The notes under the pieces: model-generated | What the model was told of the DNA's origin: nothing | Seen by the model: only the letters and a program-made list of their open reading frames with translations | Databases searched by the model: none | Shown: piece by piece, positions 10,076 to 22,100 of the stretch | Layout of the letters: each line of letters begins with the position of its first letter | Position numbering within the stretch: the first letter of the stretch is position 1 | Assembly: GCA_037349105.1 (NCBI GenBank) | Contig: JAYJMM010000079.1 | Span: 806,001 to 870,000, forward strand | DNA length: 64,000 bases | Source of the DNA: Limnomonas spitsbergensis | Taxonomy: Eukaryota > Chlorophyta > Chlorophyceae > Chlamydomonadales | Direction of reading: 5' to 3' | Translations under genes and position numbers: made by a program

Positions 10076-12266
10076 TCTAGGGGGTGGAAACAACTTTTGC
10101 CGTTCATAGATTGTTGTGTTGACGAGGCAGAAAGAGGTGTATGGTGACAGATATGTCCATGCATCCTTAACTCAGCCCTGATCAGCATCTACCGGTATCT
10201 ACTGATCAGTATCTACGGTATCTTTACTTTTTACGGCTAAGGGGCCACCGTCAGAGGCCCGATAGGGACCAACAGCCGGCGGCGAAGCAGCATGGCTGGC
10301 CACACCTGGGGCCTCGGGTGGGAAGCCGGGTTGCTGATATATATATATTTAACGGAGTCACGAAAAATAAACACTGCTTCAGCCTGATGGGCATCGATCT
10401 GACTTACCGTTTGCTGACGTGGCCGAGCTTTATTTAAGCGGGGCCCAGAGGTGTAACGGCATTAACAGTTCAGCAAAGGGCCAGTGGGGGGGGGGGGGGG
10501 GGGGCAGTGCTGCAAGCTCTCTTGCTGGGGCGCCTGGTTGTGCGGTAGTCGATGGTTGCTCCTGATGTGTTTTGTTACAGAGTTAACGCAACCACCCAAA
10601 GATTTCATCAAAAGGGCCAAGCAGGGCGAACTTGGAGGCAACTTGGAATGGTAAAAATGGAAAACAAAAACAGTTAGGACAGGCACCATTTGACAAAAAC
10701 CACAATGTGTGTTTATGTTGTTGTGGCAATTGGGCGTTGTCCACTGAAACGAATTACTTGTCCACCCACACCTTCCGGGCGGGGATTGATATGTGGTTGT
10801 CATCCTGTTGGCTTCGCTCTCGTATCACAAAAAAACGTGTACTTATATTGGTACCGTATCAAACCATTGCAGTAGTGCAGTACTAGCATGTCAAATTATG
10901 TTATGGGGTGTACATCAAGTCTTCCCCTTCCTGTAAAAGCCGTATCTCTCAAGGCCCCTACTGAAAATCCACATCTCCATTCTCTTATGTAAAGATCTCA
11001 AGTAGCGTTATTTGCGTACACTGCATTGGGTGGTGACCACTGGACCAATTGGAATGAAACCTTGATGGCCGCCCCAACAGCAAGGCTCGTCACTTCCATT
11101 TCACTAGACGCTTAACCTTTGTATCTGCCGGCATTTGTATTCTCAGCCCATCTGGCTCCCTTAACCGCAGCCTAATATCATACCTTGCTGCCAACCTGAA
11201 GAGAATACGGTAAACATAAATAAGAACTCCGCAGTTAAAGGACAGAGTACATGTACCGGCACCTGATTGAAGACTCAGCTACTGGAAGCATGTTATGCAT
11301 ATGGGCCATGCGCAAAGGGCTCCGACATGTGGGTGGCACCTACACATGATTCCAGTAGCTGGGTGCCCAACTGCCCGGTTGGGAGAGAGGGAAACTTTAG
11401 GAAGATAAGGAGGAGGAAAGAAGGAAGGGAAGGGAAAGTAGGCACCTGTAATGGAAACGAAACGCTGGCATTTATGGCCACTTCTCTGCCACTGGAGAGG
11501 TCACACGTTACACGTCTGGGGCCTGCTGCAGAACAGTTCAGCGCCCCCGACCCCCGTCGTTGAACCTTTGACAGTAGCAGGGCCCCGTCGTCAGTGGCTG
11601 TCGGGTCGAATCTTCTCATTCCCCATCCTTGCACCCTGGGTCTGGGTGTGTGGAGCACGGAAAGCTTATACGTTATGCAAGCTTCGACCTGACTGTCACT
11701 GGGGTGAGCCCCGGCATACGGAATGTGGCATGTCATCGATTCAAAACAGGGTGGAAGCAGATATGCTGCAATTACATCGCATGTACCGCAGTAGTTTGGG
11801 CATACCAACCTGGAATCGTCACGAAAAGGAAAGGAACTCCGTTTAAGGCGTGGATTTGAGGATGTCAAAGTGTACTCACAGACTAGCCGCACATCAGCGA
11901 TCGCCTCTCGAGAGAGGGCCTGTGCACCCGCAACCTACGGTATGGTTATGGGGTCCCTTTTTATTCACCAACCGATTCGCACACCCAGTGGTGCACTCGG
12001 GACCCTGTCGTTACTACTAGTCAAACTCTCCTTGCTGAGCACGAAGAGGGGTCTATCAAGTCCCTCCGGAGACTGAGGGCCGAATGGCAGATTCTAATTA
12101 TCGACCATGTGCTGTGGATACCACCAATGTTAGACTACTTGCTTCCTAGAAAGAAAGAAAGAAAACGCCTGATCGTGTCTTGTGGAATACGACAATTGAA
12201 ATGCCGTACATCGGAAGGTGAAAACATTGCCGGCAGAAACGGCTCTGAATTCTCCAACCTTGGCTC
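10076..12266. other. No gene recognised; contains a degenerate hAT-like MITE
   Basis: About 10217-10373 is an inverted relative of the MITE at 40-316: it ends CACGAAAAATAAACACTG and shares GGCCCCAGGTGTGG (reverse complement) and a TCGGGCCTCTGAC-like core. A G tract of about 22 nt lies near 10486-10504. The remaining sequence to 12266 has no frame with a recognisable domain; moderate open frames at 11267-11892 on both strands overlap and lack splice or homology support. Confidence 0.5.
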
Positions 12267-12269
12267 TTA

Positions 12270-12717
12270 GGGGGTGTTTCCACTGGCGCCTTAAACCAGC
12301 GCGGTTTGATTCCGGTTTCTCGCGATCGTGATTGTCTCACGCCTTAAACCAAAACTGTTTCCACTGAAATCCAGGAAGTTCACAGCGAACTTCCTGGTGA
12401 CAGAGGTCTGATCTCGGGGCGCCGATACGTTCTGCGACGATTCGCGACCTCGGAAGCACAAGTGTCGCCGCTTATTTCGATATGGCTATAGAAATGGCGT
12501 CTTTAATGACGAACGATCTTTCGCGCTGAGATGGTTCCTTACACCAAGAGGCAACCAACTCGCAGAATAGCTTAAACCTGGTCATCGACGAGGTATAGGC
12601 TATTCTCGAATGCGTGGTTCCAGAAAGGCCTAAACCGTGTCGGTTTGCGGCAGTTGGGTCGAAATTGGGCATTAAACCGTGTCGGTTGCCCGACAGAATA
12701 CCAGTGGAAACACGACC
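12270..12717. mobile_element. PIF/Harbinger-like MITE with TTA target duplication
   Basis: The left end GGGGGTGTTTCCACTGG and right end CCAGTGGAAACACGACC form terminal inverted repeats. TTA lies directly outside each end (12267-12269 and 12718-12720). A 3-bp TTA/TWA duplication with G-rich inverted ends is typical of PIF/Harbinger elements. Subterminal copies of TTAAACC(A/G)...CGGTTT occur near both ends (about 12290-12360 and 12625-12685). At 448 bp it encodes nothing recognisable and is non-autonomous. Confidence 0.72.
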
Positions 12718-13373
12718 TTAGTCCACTGCAAAGTCTTAGCCAATGACGTAACGGCGAACAGTTGCCGCGGTGGACCCACCAGCATGGTATAGTAAATAAG
12801 GGCAGGTGCTGTGCACCGCTGCACCCACCTCATGGGTACAATAAATAAGGGCATACACTGTGCGTGTGCACCGCTGCACCCACCAGCATGGTATAGTAAA
12901 TAAGGGCAGGCGCTGTGCACCGCTGCACACACCTAATGGGTACGGTAAATAAGGGCATGCACTGTTCAAGTGCGTGTGCACCGCTGCAGCCACCATCACG
13001 GTATACATTAAATAAGGGCAGACGCTGTGCACCGCTGCACCCACCAGCCTGGTATATATTAAATAAGGACATGCGCTATGCACCGCTGCACCTACCAGTA
13101 TGGTATCGTAAGTAAGGGAAGGCGCTACGCACCGCTGCACCCACCAGCATGGTATAGCAAACAAGGGCATGCGCTGTGCAAGTGCGTGTTCACCGCTGCA
13201 GCCACCAGCACGGTATATATTAAATAAGGGCAGGCGCTGTGCACCGCTGCAGCCACCAGCATGATATAGTAAATAAGGGCAGGCGCTGTGCACCGCTGCA
13301 CCCACCTAATGGGTACAGTAAATAAGGGCATGCACTGTGCAAGTGCGTGTGCACCGCTGGCCCCTGACGGTAT

Positions 13374-13541
13374 GCGTCTTTAGAGAATTGGAGAGGCGAA
13401 GTGACCCCCTTTAGGGGACTCCTTTGCCTCTCCAATTCTTTAAAGACGCGAAGGCGCTATACGCTTTAGAGAATCATCGGGATTGCTAGGAGCCCTGAGG
13501 GCGCTCTTGCAATCCCGATGATTCTATAAAGCGTGACGCGC
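13374..13541. other. Twin hairpins, copy 1
   Basis: Hairpin 1 (13374-13449) has 24-nt arms: GCGTCTTTAGAGAATTGG... pairs with ...CCAATTCTTTAAAGACGC, one mismatch, and the 28-nt loop can pair further (CCCC/GGGG, AGT/ACT). Hairpin 2 (13462-13533) has 25-nt arms: CGCTTTAGAGAATCATCGGG... pairs with ...CCCGATGATTCTATAAAGCG, one mismatch. Flanking GCGC at about 13454 and 13538 extends its stem. Both arms share CTTTAGAGAAT with the single mismatch at the same place. The geometry resembles small-RNA precursors; transcription is not shown. Confidence 0.75.
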
Positions 13542-15044
13542 ACCAAGAATTAAATTGGGGTCCCAGGACGGTAGTGTGGCCCAAAACTAGCCCTGCAGCC
13601 ACCAGAACGGCATTTGTTAAATAAGGGCAGACGCTGTGCACCGCTGCACCCACCAGCATGGTATACTAAATAAGGGTAGGCGCTGTGCACCGCTGCACAC
13701 ACCTAATGGGTACGGTAAATAGGGGCATGCACTGTTCAAGTGCGTGTGCACCGCTGCAGCCACCATCACGGTATACATTAAATAAGGGCAGACGCTGTGC
13801 ACCGCTGCACCCACCAGCCTGGTATATATTAAATAAGGACATGCGCTATGCACCGCTGTACCCACCAGTATGGTATCGTAAGTAAGGGAAGGAGCCACGC
13901 ACCGCTGCACCCACCAGCATGGTATAGCAAACAAGGGCAGGCGCTGTGCAAGTGCGTGTTCAACGACCGCTGCAGCCACCAGCATGGTATATATTAAATA
14001 AGGGCAGGCGCGGTGCACCGCTGCAGCCACCAGCATGGTATAGTATTAAATAAGGGCAGGCGCTGTGCACCGCTGCACCCACCTAATGGGTACAGTAAAT
14101 AAGGGCATGCACTGTGCAAGTGCGTGTGCACCGCTGCAGCCACCAGCACGGCATATGTTAAATAAGGGCAAAACGCTGTGCACCGCTGCACCCACCAGCA
14201 TGGTATAGTAAATAAGGGCAGGCGCTGTGCACCGCTGCACACACCTAGTGGGTACGGTAAATAAGGGCATGCACTGTTCAAGTGCGTGTGCACCGCTGCA
14301 GCCACCATCACGGTATACATTAAATAAGGGCAGACGCTGTGCACCGCTGCACCCACCAGCCTGGTATATATTAAATAAGGACATGCGCTATGCACCGCTG
14401 CACCCACCAGTATGGAATCGTAAGTAAGGGAAGGCGCTACGCACCGCTGCACCCACCACCATGGTATAGCAAACAAGGGCATGCGCTGTGCAAGTGCGTG
14501 TTCACCGCTGCAGCCACCAGCACGGTATATATTAAATAAGGGCAGGCGCTGTGCACCGCTGCAGCCACCAGCATGGTATAGTAAATAAGGGCAGGCGCTG
14601 TGCACCGCTGCACACACCTAATGGGTACAGTAAATAAGGGCAGACGCTGTGCACCGCTGCAGCCACCAGCACGGCATATGTTAAATAAGGGCAGACGCTG
14701 TGCACCGCTGCACCCACCAGCATGGTATAGTAAATAAGGGCAGGCGCTGTGCACCGCTGCACCCACCAGTATGGTATCGTAAGTAAGGGAAGGCGCTACG
14801 CACCGCTGCACCCACCAGCATGGTATAGCAAACAAGGGCATGCGCTGTGCAAGTGCGTGTTCACCGCTGCAGCCACCAGCACGGTATATATTGAATAAGG
14901 GCAGGCGCTGTGCACCGCTGCAGCCACCAGCATGGTATAGTAAATAAGGGCAGGCGCTGTGCACCGCTGCACCCACCTAATGGGTACAGTAAATAAGGGC
15001 ATGCACTGTGCAAGTGCGTGTGCACCGCTGGCCCCTGACGGTAT

Positions 15045-15212
15045 GCGTCTTTAGAGAATTGGAGAGGCGAAGTGACCCCCTTTAGGGGACTCCTTTGCCT
15101 CTCCGATTCTTTAAAGACGCGAAGGCGCTATACGCTTTAGAGAATCATCGGGATTGCTAGGAGCCCTGAGGGCGCTCTTGCAATCCCGATGATTCTATAA
15201 AGCGTGACGCGC
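15045..15212. other. Twin hairpins, copy 2
   Basis: Same organisation as the block at 13374, in the second higher-order unit: hairpin 1 at 15045-15120 and hairpin 2 at 15133-15204. One arm base differs (CTCTCCGATTC instead of CTCTCCAATTC), turning a U-A pair into a G-U wobble, so the fold is preserved. Confidence 0.75.
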
Positions 15213-16714
15213 ACCAAGAATTAAATTGGGGTCCCAGGACGGTAGTGTGGCCCAAAACTAGCCCTGCAGCCACCAGAACGGCATAATTTAAATAAGGGCA
15301 GACGCTGTGCACCGCTGCACCCACCAGCATGGTATACTAAATAAGGGTAGGCGCTGTGCACCGCTGCACACACCTAAGGGGTACGGTAAATAAGGGCATG
15401 CACTGTTCAAGTGCGTGTGCACCGCTGCAGCCACCATCACGGTATACATTAAATAAGGGCAGACGCTGTGCACCGCTGCACCCACCAGCCTGGTATATAT
15501 TAAATAAGGACATGCGCTATGCACCGCTGCACCCACCAGTATGGTATCGTAAGTAAGGGAAGGCGCCACGCACCGCTGCACCCACCCGCATGGTATAGCA
15601 AACAAGGGCAGGCGCTGTGCAAGTGCGTGTTCACCGACCGCTGCAGCCACCAGCACGGTATATATTAAATAAGGGCAGGCGCTGTGCACCGCTGCAGCCA
15701 CCAGCATGGTATAGTAAATAAGGGCAGGCGCTGTGCACCGCTGCACCCACCTAATGGGTACAGTAAATAAGGGCATGCACGGCTGTGCAAGTGCGTGTGC
15801 ACCGCTGCAGCCACCAACACGGCATATGTTAAATAAGGGCAGACGCTGTGCACCGCTGCACCCACCAGCATGGTATAGTAAATAAGGGCAGGCGCTGTGC
15901 ACCGCTGCACACTCCTAATGGGTACGGTAAATAAGGGCATGCACTGTTCAAGTGCGTGTGCACCGCTGCAGCCACCATCACGGTATACATTAAATAAGGG
16001 CAGACGCTGTGCACCGCTGCACCCACCAGCCTGGTATATATTAAATAAGGACATGCGCTATGCACCGCTGCACCCACCAGTATGGAATCGTAAGTAAGGG
16101 AAGGCGCTACGCACCGCTGCACCCACCACCATGGTATAGCAAACAAGGGCATGCGCTGTGCAAGTGCGTGTTCACCGCTGCAGCCACCAGCACGGTAAAT
16201 ATTAAATAAGGGCAGGCGCTGTGCACCGCTGCAGCCACCAGCATGGTATAGTAAATAAGTGCAGGCGCTGTGCACCGCTGCACACACCTAATGGGTACAG
16301 TAAATAAGGGCAGACGCTGCGCACCGCTGCAGCCACCAGCACGGCATATGTTAAATAAGGGCAGACGCTGTGCACCGCTGCACCCACCAGCATGGTATAG
16401 TAAATAAGGGCAGGCGCTGTGCACCGCTGCACCCACCAGTATGGTATCGTAAGTAAGGGAAGGCGCTACGCACCGCTGCACCCACCAGCATGGTATAGCA
16501 AACAAGGGCATGCGCTGTGCAAGTGCGTGTTTACCGCTGCAGCCACCAGCACGGTATATATTGAATAAGGGCAGGCGCTGTGCACCGCTGCAGCCACCAG
16601 CATGGTATAGTAAATAAGGGCAGGCGCTGTGCACCGCTGCACCCACCTAATGGGTACAGTAAATAAGGGCATGCACTGTGCAAGTGCGTGTGCACCGCTG
16701 GCCCCTGACGGTAT

Positions 16715-16882
16715 GCGTCTTTAGAGAATTGGAGAGGCGAAGTGACCCCCTTTAGGGGACTCCTTTGCCTCTCCGATTCTTTAAAGACGCGAAGGCGCTA
16801 TACGCTTTAGAGAATCATCGGGATTGCTAGGAGCCCTGAGGGCGCTCTTGCAATCCCGATGATTCTATAAAGCGTGACGCGC
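16715..16882. other. Twin hairpins, copy 3
   Basis: Third copy, apparently identical to the block at 15045, including the wobble variant: hairpin 1 at 16715-16790 and hairpin 2 at 16803-16874. Confidence 0.75.
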
Positions 16883-18460
16883 ACCAAGAATTAAATTGGG
16901 GTCCCAGGACGGTAGTGTGGCCCAAAACTAGCCCTGCAGCCACCAGAACGGCATAATTTAAATAAGGGCAGACGCTGTGCACCGCTGCACCCACCAGCAT
17001 GGTATACTAAATAAGGGTAGGCGCTGTGCACCGCTGCACACACCTAAGGGGTACGGTAAATAAGGGCATGCACTGTTCAAGTGCGTGTGCACCGCTGCAG
17101 CCACCATCACGGTATACATTAAATAAGGGCAGACGCTGTGCACCGCTGCACCCACCAGCCTGGTATATATTAAATAAGGACATGCGCTATGCACCGCTGC
17201 ACCCACCAGTATGGTATCGTAAGTAAGGGAAGGCGCCACGCACCGCTGCACCCACCCGCATGGTATAGCAAACAAGGGCAGGCGCTGTGCAAGTGCGTGT
17301 TCACCGACCGCTGCAGCCACCAGCACGGTATATATTAAATAAGGGCAGGCGCTGTGCACCGCTGCAGCCACCAGCATGGTATAGTAAATAAGGGCAGGCG
17401 CTGTGCACCGCTGCACCCACCTAATGGGTACAGTAAATAAGGGCATGCACGGCTGTGCAAGTGCGTGTGCACCGCTGCAGCCACCAACACGGCATATGTT
17501 AAATAAGGGCAGACGCTGTGCACCGCTGCACCCACCAGCATGGTATAGTAAATAAGGGCAGGCGCTGTGCACCGCTGCACACTCCTAATGGGTACGGTAA
17601 ATAAGGGCATGCACTGTTCAAGTGCGTGTGCACCGCTGCAGCCACCATCACGGTATACATTAAATAAGGGCAGACGCTGTGCACCGCTGCACCCACCAGC
17701 CTGGTATATATTAAATAAGGACATGCGCTATGCACCGCTGCACCCACCAGTATGGAATCGTAAGTAAGGGAAGGCGCTACGCACCGCTGCACCCACCACC
17801 ATGGTATAGCAAACAAGGGCATGCACTGTTCAAGTGCGTGTTCACCGCTGCAGCCACCAGCACGGTATATATTAAATAAGGGCAGGCGCTGTGCACCGCT
17901 GCAGCCACCAGCATGGTATAGTAAATAAGTGCAGGCGCTGTGCACCGCTGCACACACCTAATGGGTACAGTAAATAAGGGCAGACGCTGTGCACCGCTGC
18001 AGCCACCAGCACGGCATATGTTAAATAAGGGCAGACGCTGTGCACCGCTGCACCCACCAGCATGGTATAGTAAATAAGGGCAGGCGCTGTGCACCGCTGC
18101 ACCCACCAGTATGGTATCGTAAGTAAGGGCAGGCGCTACGCACCGCTGCACCCACCAGCATGGTATAGCAAACAAGGGCAGGCGCTGTGCAAGTGCGTGT
18201 TCACCGCTGCAGCCACCAGCACGGTATATATTAAATAAGGGCAGGCACTGTGCACCGCTGCACCCACCAGCATGGTATGGTAAGTAAGGGCAGGCGCTAC
18301 CACCGCTGCACCCACCAGCATGGTATAGTAAATAAGGGCAGGTGCTGTGCACCGCTGCACACACCTAAGGGGTACGGTAAATAAGGGCATGCACTGTGCA
18401 AGTGCGTGTGCACCGCTGCAGCCACCATCACGGTATACATTAAATAAGGGCAGACGCTGG

Positions 18461-18532
18461 GGTGTAGTACGTCATCAGATTCATCGGCGAATGTGCCTGC
18501 CTTACACATATTAGTTCTGCATTTATAGTATT
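18461..18532 (-). pseudogene. Truncated duplicate of a host exon
   Basis: This stretch is almost identical (one difference, GATTC versus GAGTC) to about 61932-62003, part of a minus-strand exon reading MCKAGTFADDSDDVLHP. Here the exon is cut on one side by the 49-bp satellite and on the other exactly at the start of the retroelement (18533). It supplies the 5' flank of the insertion, ending TATT. Confidence 0.7.
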
Positions 18533-18783
18533 TGTCACAGTATATTACCGTATACGTGACAGAACCGTGTAGACCGCAGTCGGCGGCCTCGGGGCCTCCG
18601 CAGCTTATCTGCGGAGTCTCCGGATTTGAACTGAGACCTAGAAACCCGCTTACGCAGGGTGATTTGACAGATTCTACCGTACTCTGAATTGGGCCTGCCG
18701 GGTCCCTGTATCCCGGCAATTGCCTAAACTAGTTACTTCGTCCCTTTCTAAAGGACAGGCCTCTATTGTAACAAGCCTCGGCC
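18533..18783 (+). repeat. Terminal repeat A1, left part
   Basis: Matches 57813-58063 with two differences (GAACTG/GAAATG and ACAGGCC/ACAGACC). It is interrupted at 18783/18784 by the TIR-bounded element and resumes at 41598. It contains the 23-nt site (18735-18757) complementary to the sequence abutting the repeat's far end. Confidence 0.93.
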
Positions 18784-18830
18784 CATGGCATTCTATCTTG
18801 GATGGTCACTATTCCGGTAGTACTTCCGGC

Positions 18831-18930
18831 GCTCGGACTGCTCTAAGGCGACTCTCGGACTGCTCTAAGGCGACGCTCGGACTGCTCTAAGGCGACGCTC
18901 GGACTGCTCTAAGGCGATGTTCGGAGTGCT
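18831..18930. repeat. Subterminal 22-bp repeats of the nested transposon
   Basis: Four tandem copies of CTCGGACTGCTCTAAGGCGA occur with a 22-bp period. Shorter GCAGTCG/GACTGCT motifs continue to about 19035. The right subterminal region repeats the core in the same orientation (GCGACTGCTCTAAGGCGAC near 41471). Subterminal arrays of this kind usually bind transposase. Confidence 0.75.
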
Positions 18931-19153
18931 TGAGACTGCTTGCGACTGCTTGCCGTACATGCGAAGCAGTCGCTGCTGGTACAAAGCGATCTAGAGACTG
19001 CTTTGCCGTACAGGATGGGCAGTCGCAGTCGTTGTAAGCAATCTAAATTACTGGACATCTTCTTCTTTCTTTCAACCAGAAAAATATAGGAGCTGAACAA
19101 TACTCGAACACCATGTAATCTCGCTATGTCTATGGTCACCCCCGCGTCACTAT

Positions 19154-22100
19154 TTGGCACAACGGATGTCCAGTGGCGGACCTAGGCAGCACATGCCTGC
19201 TATCTTACTCAAGCGGCTGTGTCACTTTAAACGGGCTACTCAATCAATGTACAAATACTCACACGCGCAATACTCTCCACATCACATCCGAGACCACCAC
19301 GAAGCATCACGAGCCTCAGCAGGGTCGCAAGCAGATTTCCCTGACGCTCTCCCCGAGTGCCCCCTCACATGCATTCCTTTCACTGCCAAGGTGGCTTTCA
19401 CCCCGTGCCTTTTCCACTACAGGCACATTTCAGGGGCATCATGTCGCCATGATTTTACAGGTCCCCTGCACCACACAGCCGAACACACCTCTCTTGTCAG
19501 AACCCGACAACCACAAGCTCTCTTCTCTCACGATCCTCCCATACTGAAAGCACATGCCGTGACTTTCGAACCGCATCTTTGCAACATGCCCTCCTCATCG
19601 TGCCAATCCACATGCACGCATCCGACATCCTTGCAACGCACAGTTCCCAGACGCCGCTTCTGCCTAGCTACCGCCTCCCGCCGATCAAAAAGAGTGACCA
19701 CGCTGTCACAAAACAAAACTAGAGGCCAGCCAATCAGACCCATAACCTTCGCACACCCGAAAAACAAAAGACACACACCCGTCGTCACAATGTCGTTCCG
19801 CAACAGTATTTCTCCATTGCGCATTGGTGGCATCACCACCTACGCAGGCCACCCTCGTGTCCAAATCACGGTGCAGCGACCACGCGTGCATAGCCGGTCT
19901 TGTTCCCCTGACTCCGTGACACGCCCAACCCCACGAAGCCCTCCATCGGAGGCCGATACCCAGGTACTCACCCTCAACCTCTGTCCAACAGACGTAGACA
20001 TCAAAGTTCCCCAAACTAGCCAAATCCCTTGCCGCCCATCCAGTGACACCAGCCGACACAACATCCCAGCAACATTTTCCGTCGCTACGCTCACTCTGCT
20101 AATAATTGCATGCTTAATTCCGCTATCTGCTTCTTCTCCACCTATGCACACAACAACCCCGTTTTCTCCCGCCCCGACTCACCACGTGCATACACCAATT
20201 ACGATTTCCTGCTTTCTTACCCAGATGAGCGACGCGAATCTCGCGACCAACCCGCCTGCTGCTGCTGTCCGTCACAGCGATGGCAACGTGGAAGCTACCA
20301 TTTGGATCACCGATCCTGACCTCCCTGCACTCCTCCGGAAATTCTCATACCGAGTCCTCGACGATGGCGAACAAAATGGCACGGTCTGCATGCAGACCCG
20401 ACTGCATAACTATCGAAAGGTCGTCGAGGGCTGCCAGCACACGTTCCACCTGACCGGCATTCCGAGAGACGAATCGAGCATCCCTGCTGAGCAATCGAAA
20501 CTGCTGCTCTTCTACAACCTGTACCCCCCCACCACGCCTGAGGCAGAGGTCCAAACGTTGCTCAAAACGTATCTAAAACGGCTTGTCACCGCCACAGGCT
20601 GTGCGGTTGCGAACTTCGAGACTTACACCACCAAAGGGGGTAACATCACGAGAGTCTATTTCGAGGACGCCCGTTCAATGCTCCGCATCCACCTCATGCT
20701 TTACGACGACACGACGGCATTTGAATGTCCTACACGCCTGCGTTCATTCGTGCGCACGGAGCTAGGCTTGACTGCCCCTTGCGACGACACCATGGAGCTC
20801 CAACTACGGGCTGTCGTACTGCAGGTGATGCCAGACACCCCCTTGCACACCACGCTGACGCAACACCTCAGCAATTACCCCCGCGGTGCCCCACGGGCTA
20901 TTGCTCTCCGTGAGCTCTCCCGGGCCCTGTCACTTGCGGGTCCCAGCGTAGAGTTCCAGACGTTCGACTACGACCGCGACAACTCGCAGTTCATCTTCCA
21001 TGCGGTCGTCACCGGAGAATCGTTCAGGGAACGCCTTATGGCGCAATCTACTACACCGGGCCAGCCCCGGGCAGGCATCCCAGTGGGTGATTCCCTCATG
21101 TGCCTTCCGCCATGTGACCTGTCCTTCTTGACCGCCCTCTACAACGACAGCAGGCACACACACACCGCACCCCCCCAATTTCAGCTTGCTGTGGCCATCA
21201 CCAACAAGCCGGACCTCAACCGCCCTGATGTTGTGTTGAAGGCTGTCAAAGCCCTCTTCTTGGCTGCTGACAAAGTGTTGACCTCTGCACCCCGCCTTGT
21301 GCGCACCAACATGCGCCTGCAATGCAAGACGAACCCTTGCCAAATCTACGCCGTTTCTGTCGATCGCTTCGAAGATCTACTGCTCTTCACCAACCTCTCC
21401 CGCACCATCCGGGTGGGCGGCATCGATTCAGACAAACTCCTCGTCGGTCCCGGGGGCCGTAACAATCCCTACGGACAGTGGCTGGACCTGAGCATCGGCA
21501 ACCTCGGCGCTATCCTTGCCGAGTCAAAACAATCCCCCAGCGGCGTGTGGGAAACCTTCTCCGAGGTCATGGCCCGCCGGCCAGACCTGAAACAGAAGAC
21601 ACTTCATGAGCAACACCAACAGGATTACCTCACGTTGCACCCCGTACGGATGCCCCAGAACAAGCGCCCGGCAAACACCTCTGGCGGCTACCGCCAAAAG
21701 CCACGCATGACCCTGGTACGCCCTTTTGTGCCTGCCATGATTCCCCTTGATCTACATGACCCCATTTCCTGCTACCCTCTCTTGCCATACACCCCACACT
21801 CCATTCCAGTTTTACTCAGCTCTCATCTTCACATTCCCACTGACACCTCTATTTTTCAACACCAAACAACCACCACACTGGCACTTTGTCATCACACACC
21901 ACCTCCGCCCCCCTCCACATATCTTCCCTTCTCACTCCCTTTCACCCCTCGCTCCCCTTGCCCACCCCTTATTCCGCCCTTTAGGACTAGCAAGTCCACC
22001 AACACCAAGTCTTCAAGCGCTCTGCCAGAGATATTAAGTTGGCTACGCCACGTGCAAAGTACAATTCTGCGTTATCAGATTCCTTGCCTTCACAGCCAAA

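Larger units (their letters stand above)
13359..18368. repeat. 1.67-kb higher-order repeat, three units
   Basis: The hairpin block recurs at 13374, 15045 and 16715, spacings of 1671 and 1670 bp. The units starting near 15030 and 16700 are almost identical base for base over about 1.67 kb; the unit from 13359 is more diverged and organised slightly differently. This is classic higher-order satellite structure: a multimer of 49-63-bp monomers amplified as a block. Confidence 0.88.
12775..18460. repeat. 49-bp satellite array (left block)
   Basis: The basic monomer is GCTGTGCACCGCTGCACCCA followed by CCAGCATGGTATAGTAAATA and AGGGCAGGC (49 bp). Longer variants of about 63 bp insert AAGTGCGTGTTC. 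Variants differ in the CACGG/CATGG/CCTGG core and in TATATATT versus TATAGT. The long open frames on both strands are repeat artefacts. The same family returns at 59163-59655 and 60795-61795 beyond the large retroelement. Confidence 0.93.

Noticed and set aside
11600..11625. tRNA-like GGGTCGAATC box
   Set aside because: No matching acceptor, D-arm or anticodon arm could be placed around it.
11267..11892. Overlapping frames of 98-199 codons on both strands
   Set aside because: No domain, splice context or composition favours either strand.
12700..18400. Numerous 130-200-codon frames reading ACPYLLYHAGGCSGAQRLPL-like repeats
   Set aside because: They are translations of the 49-bp satellite, present on both strands and at the right-hand blocks as well.
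18533..18783. Solo or truncated LTR of an unrelated element
   Set aside because: The sequence resumes at 41598 and the whole matches 57813-58450 collinearly, so it is the left part of a split repeat.
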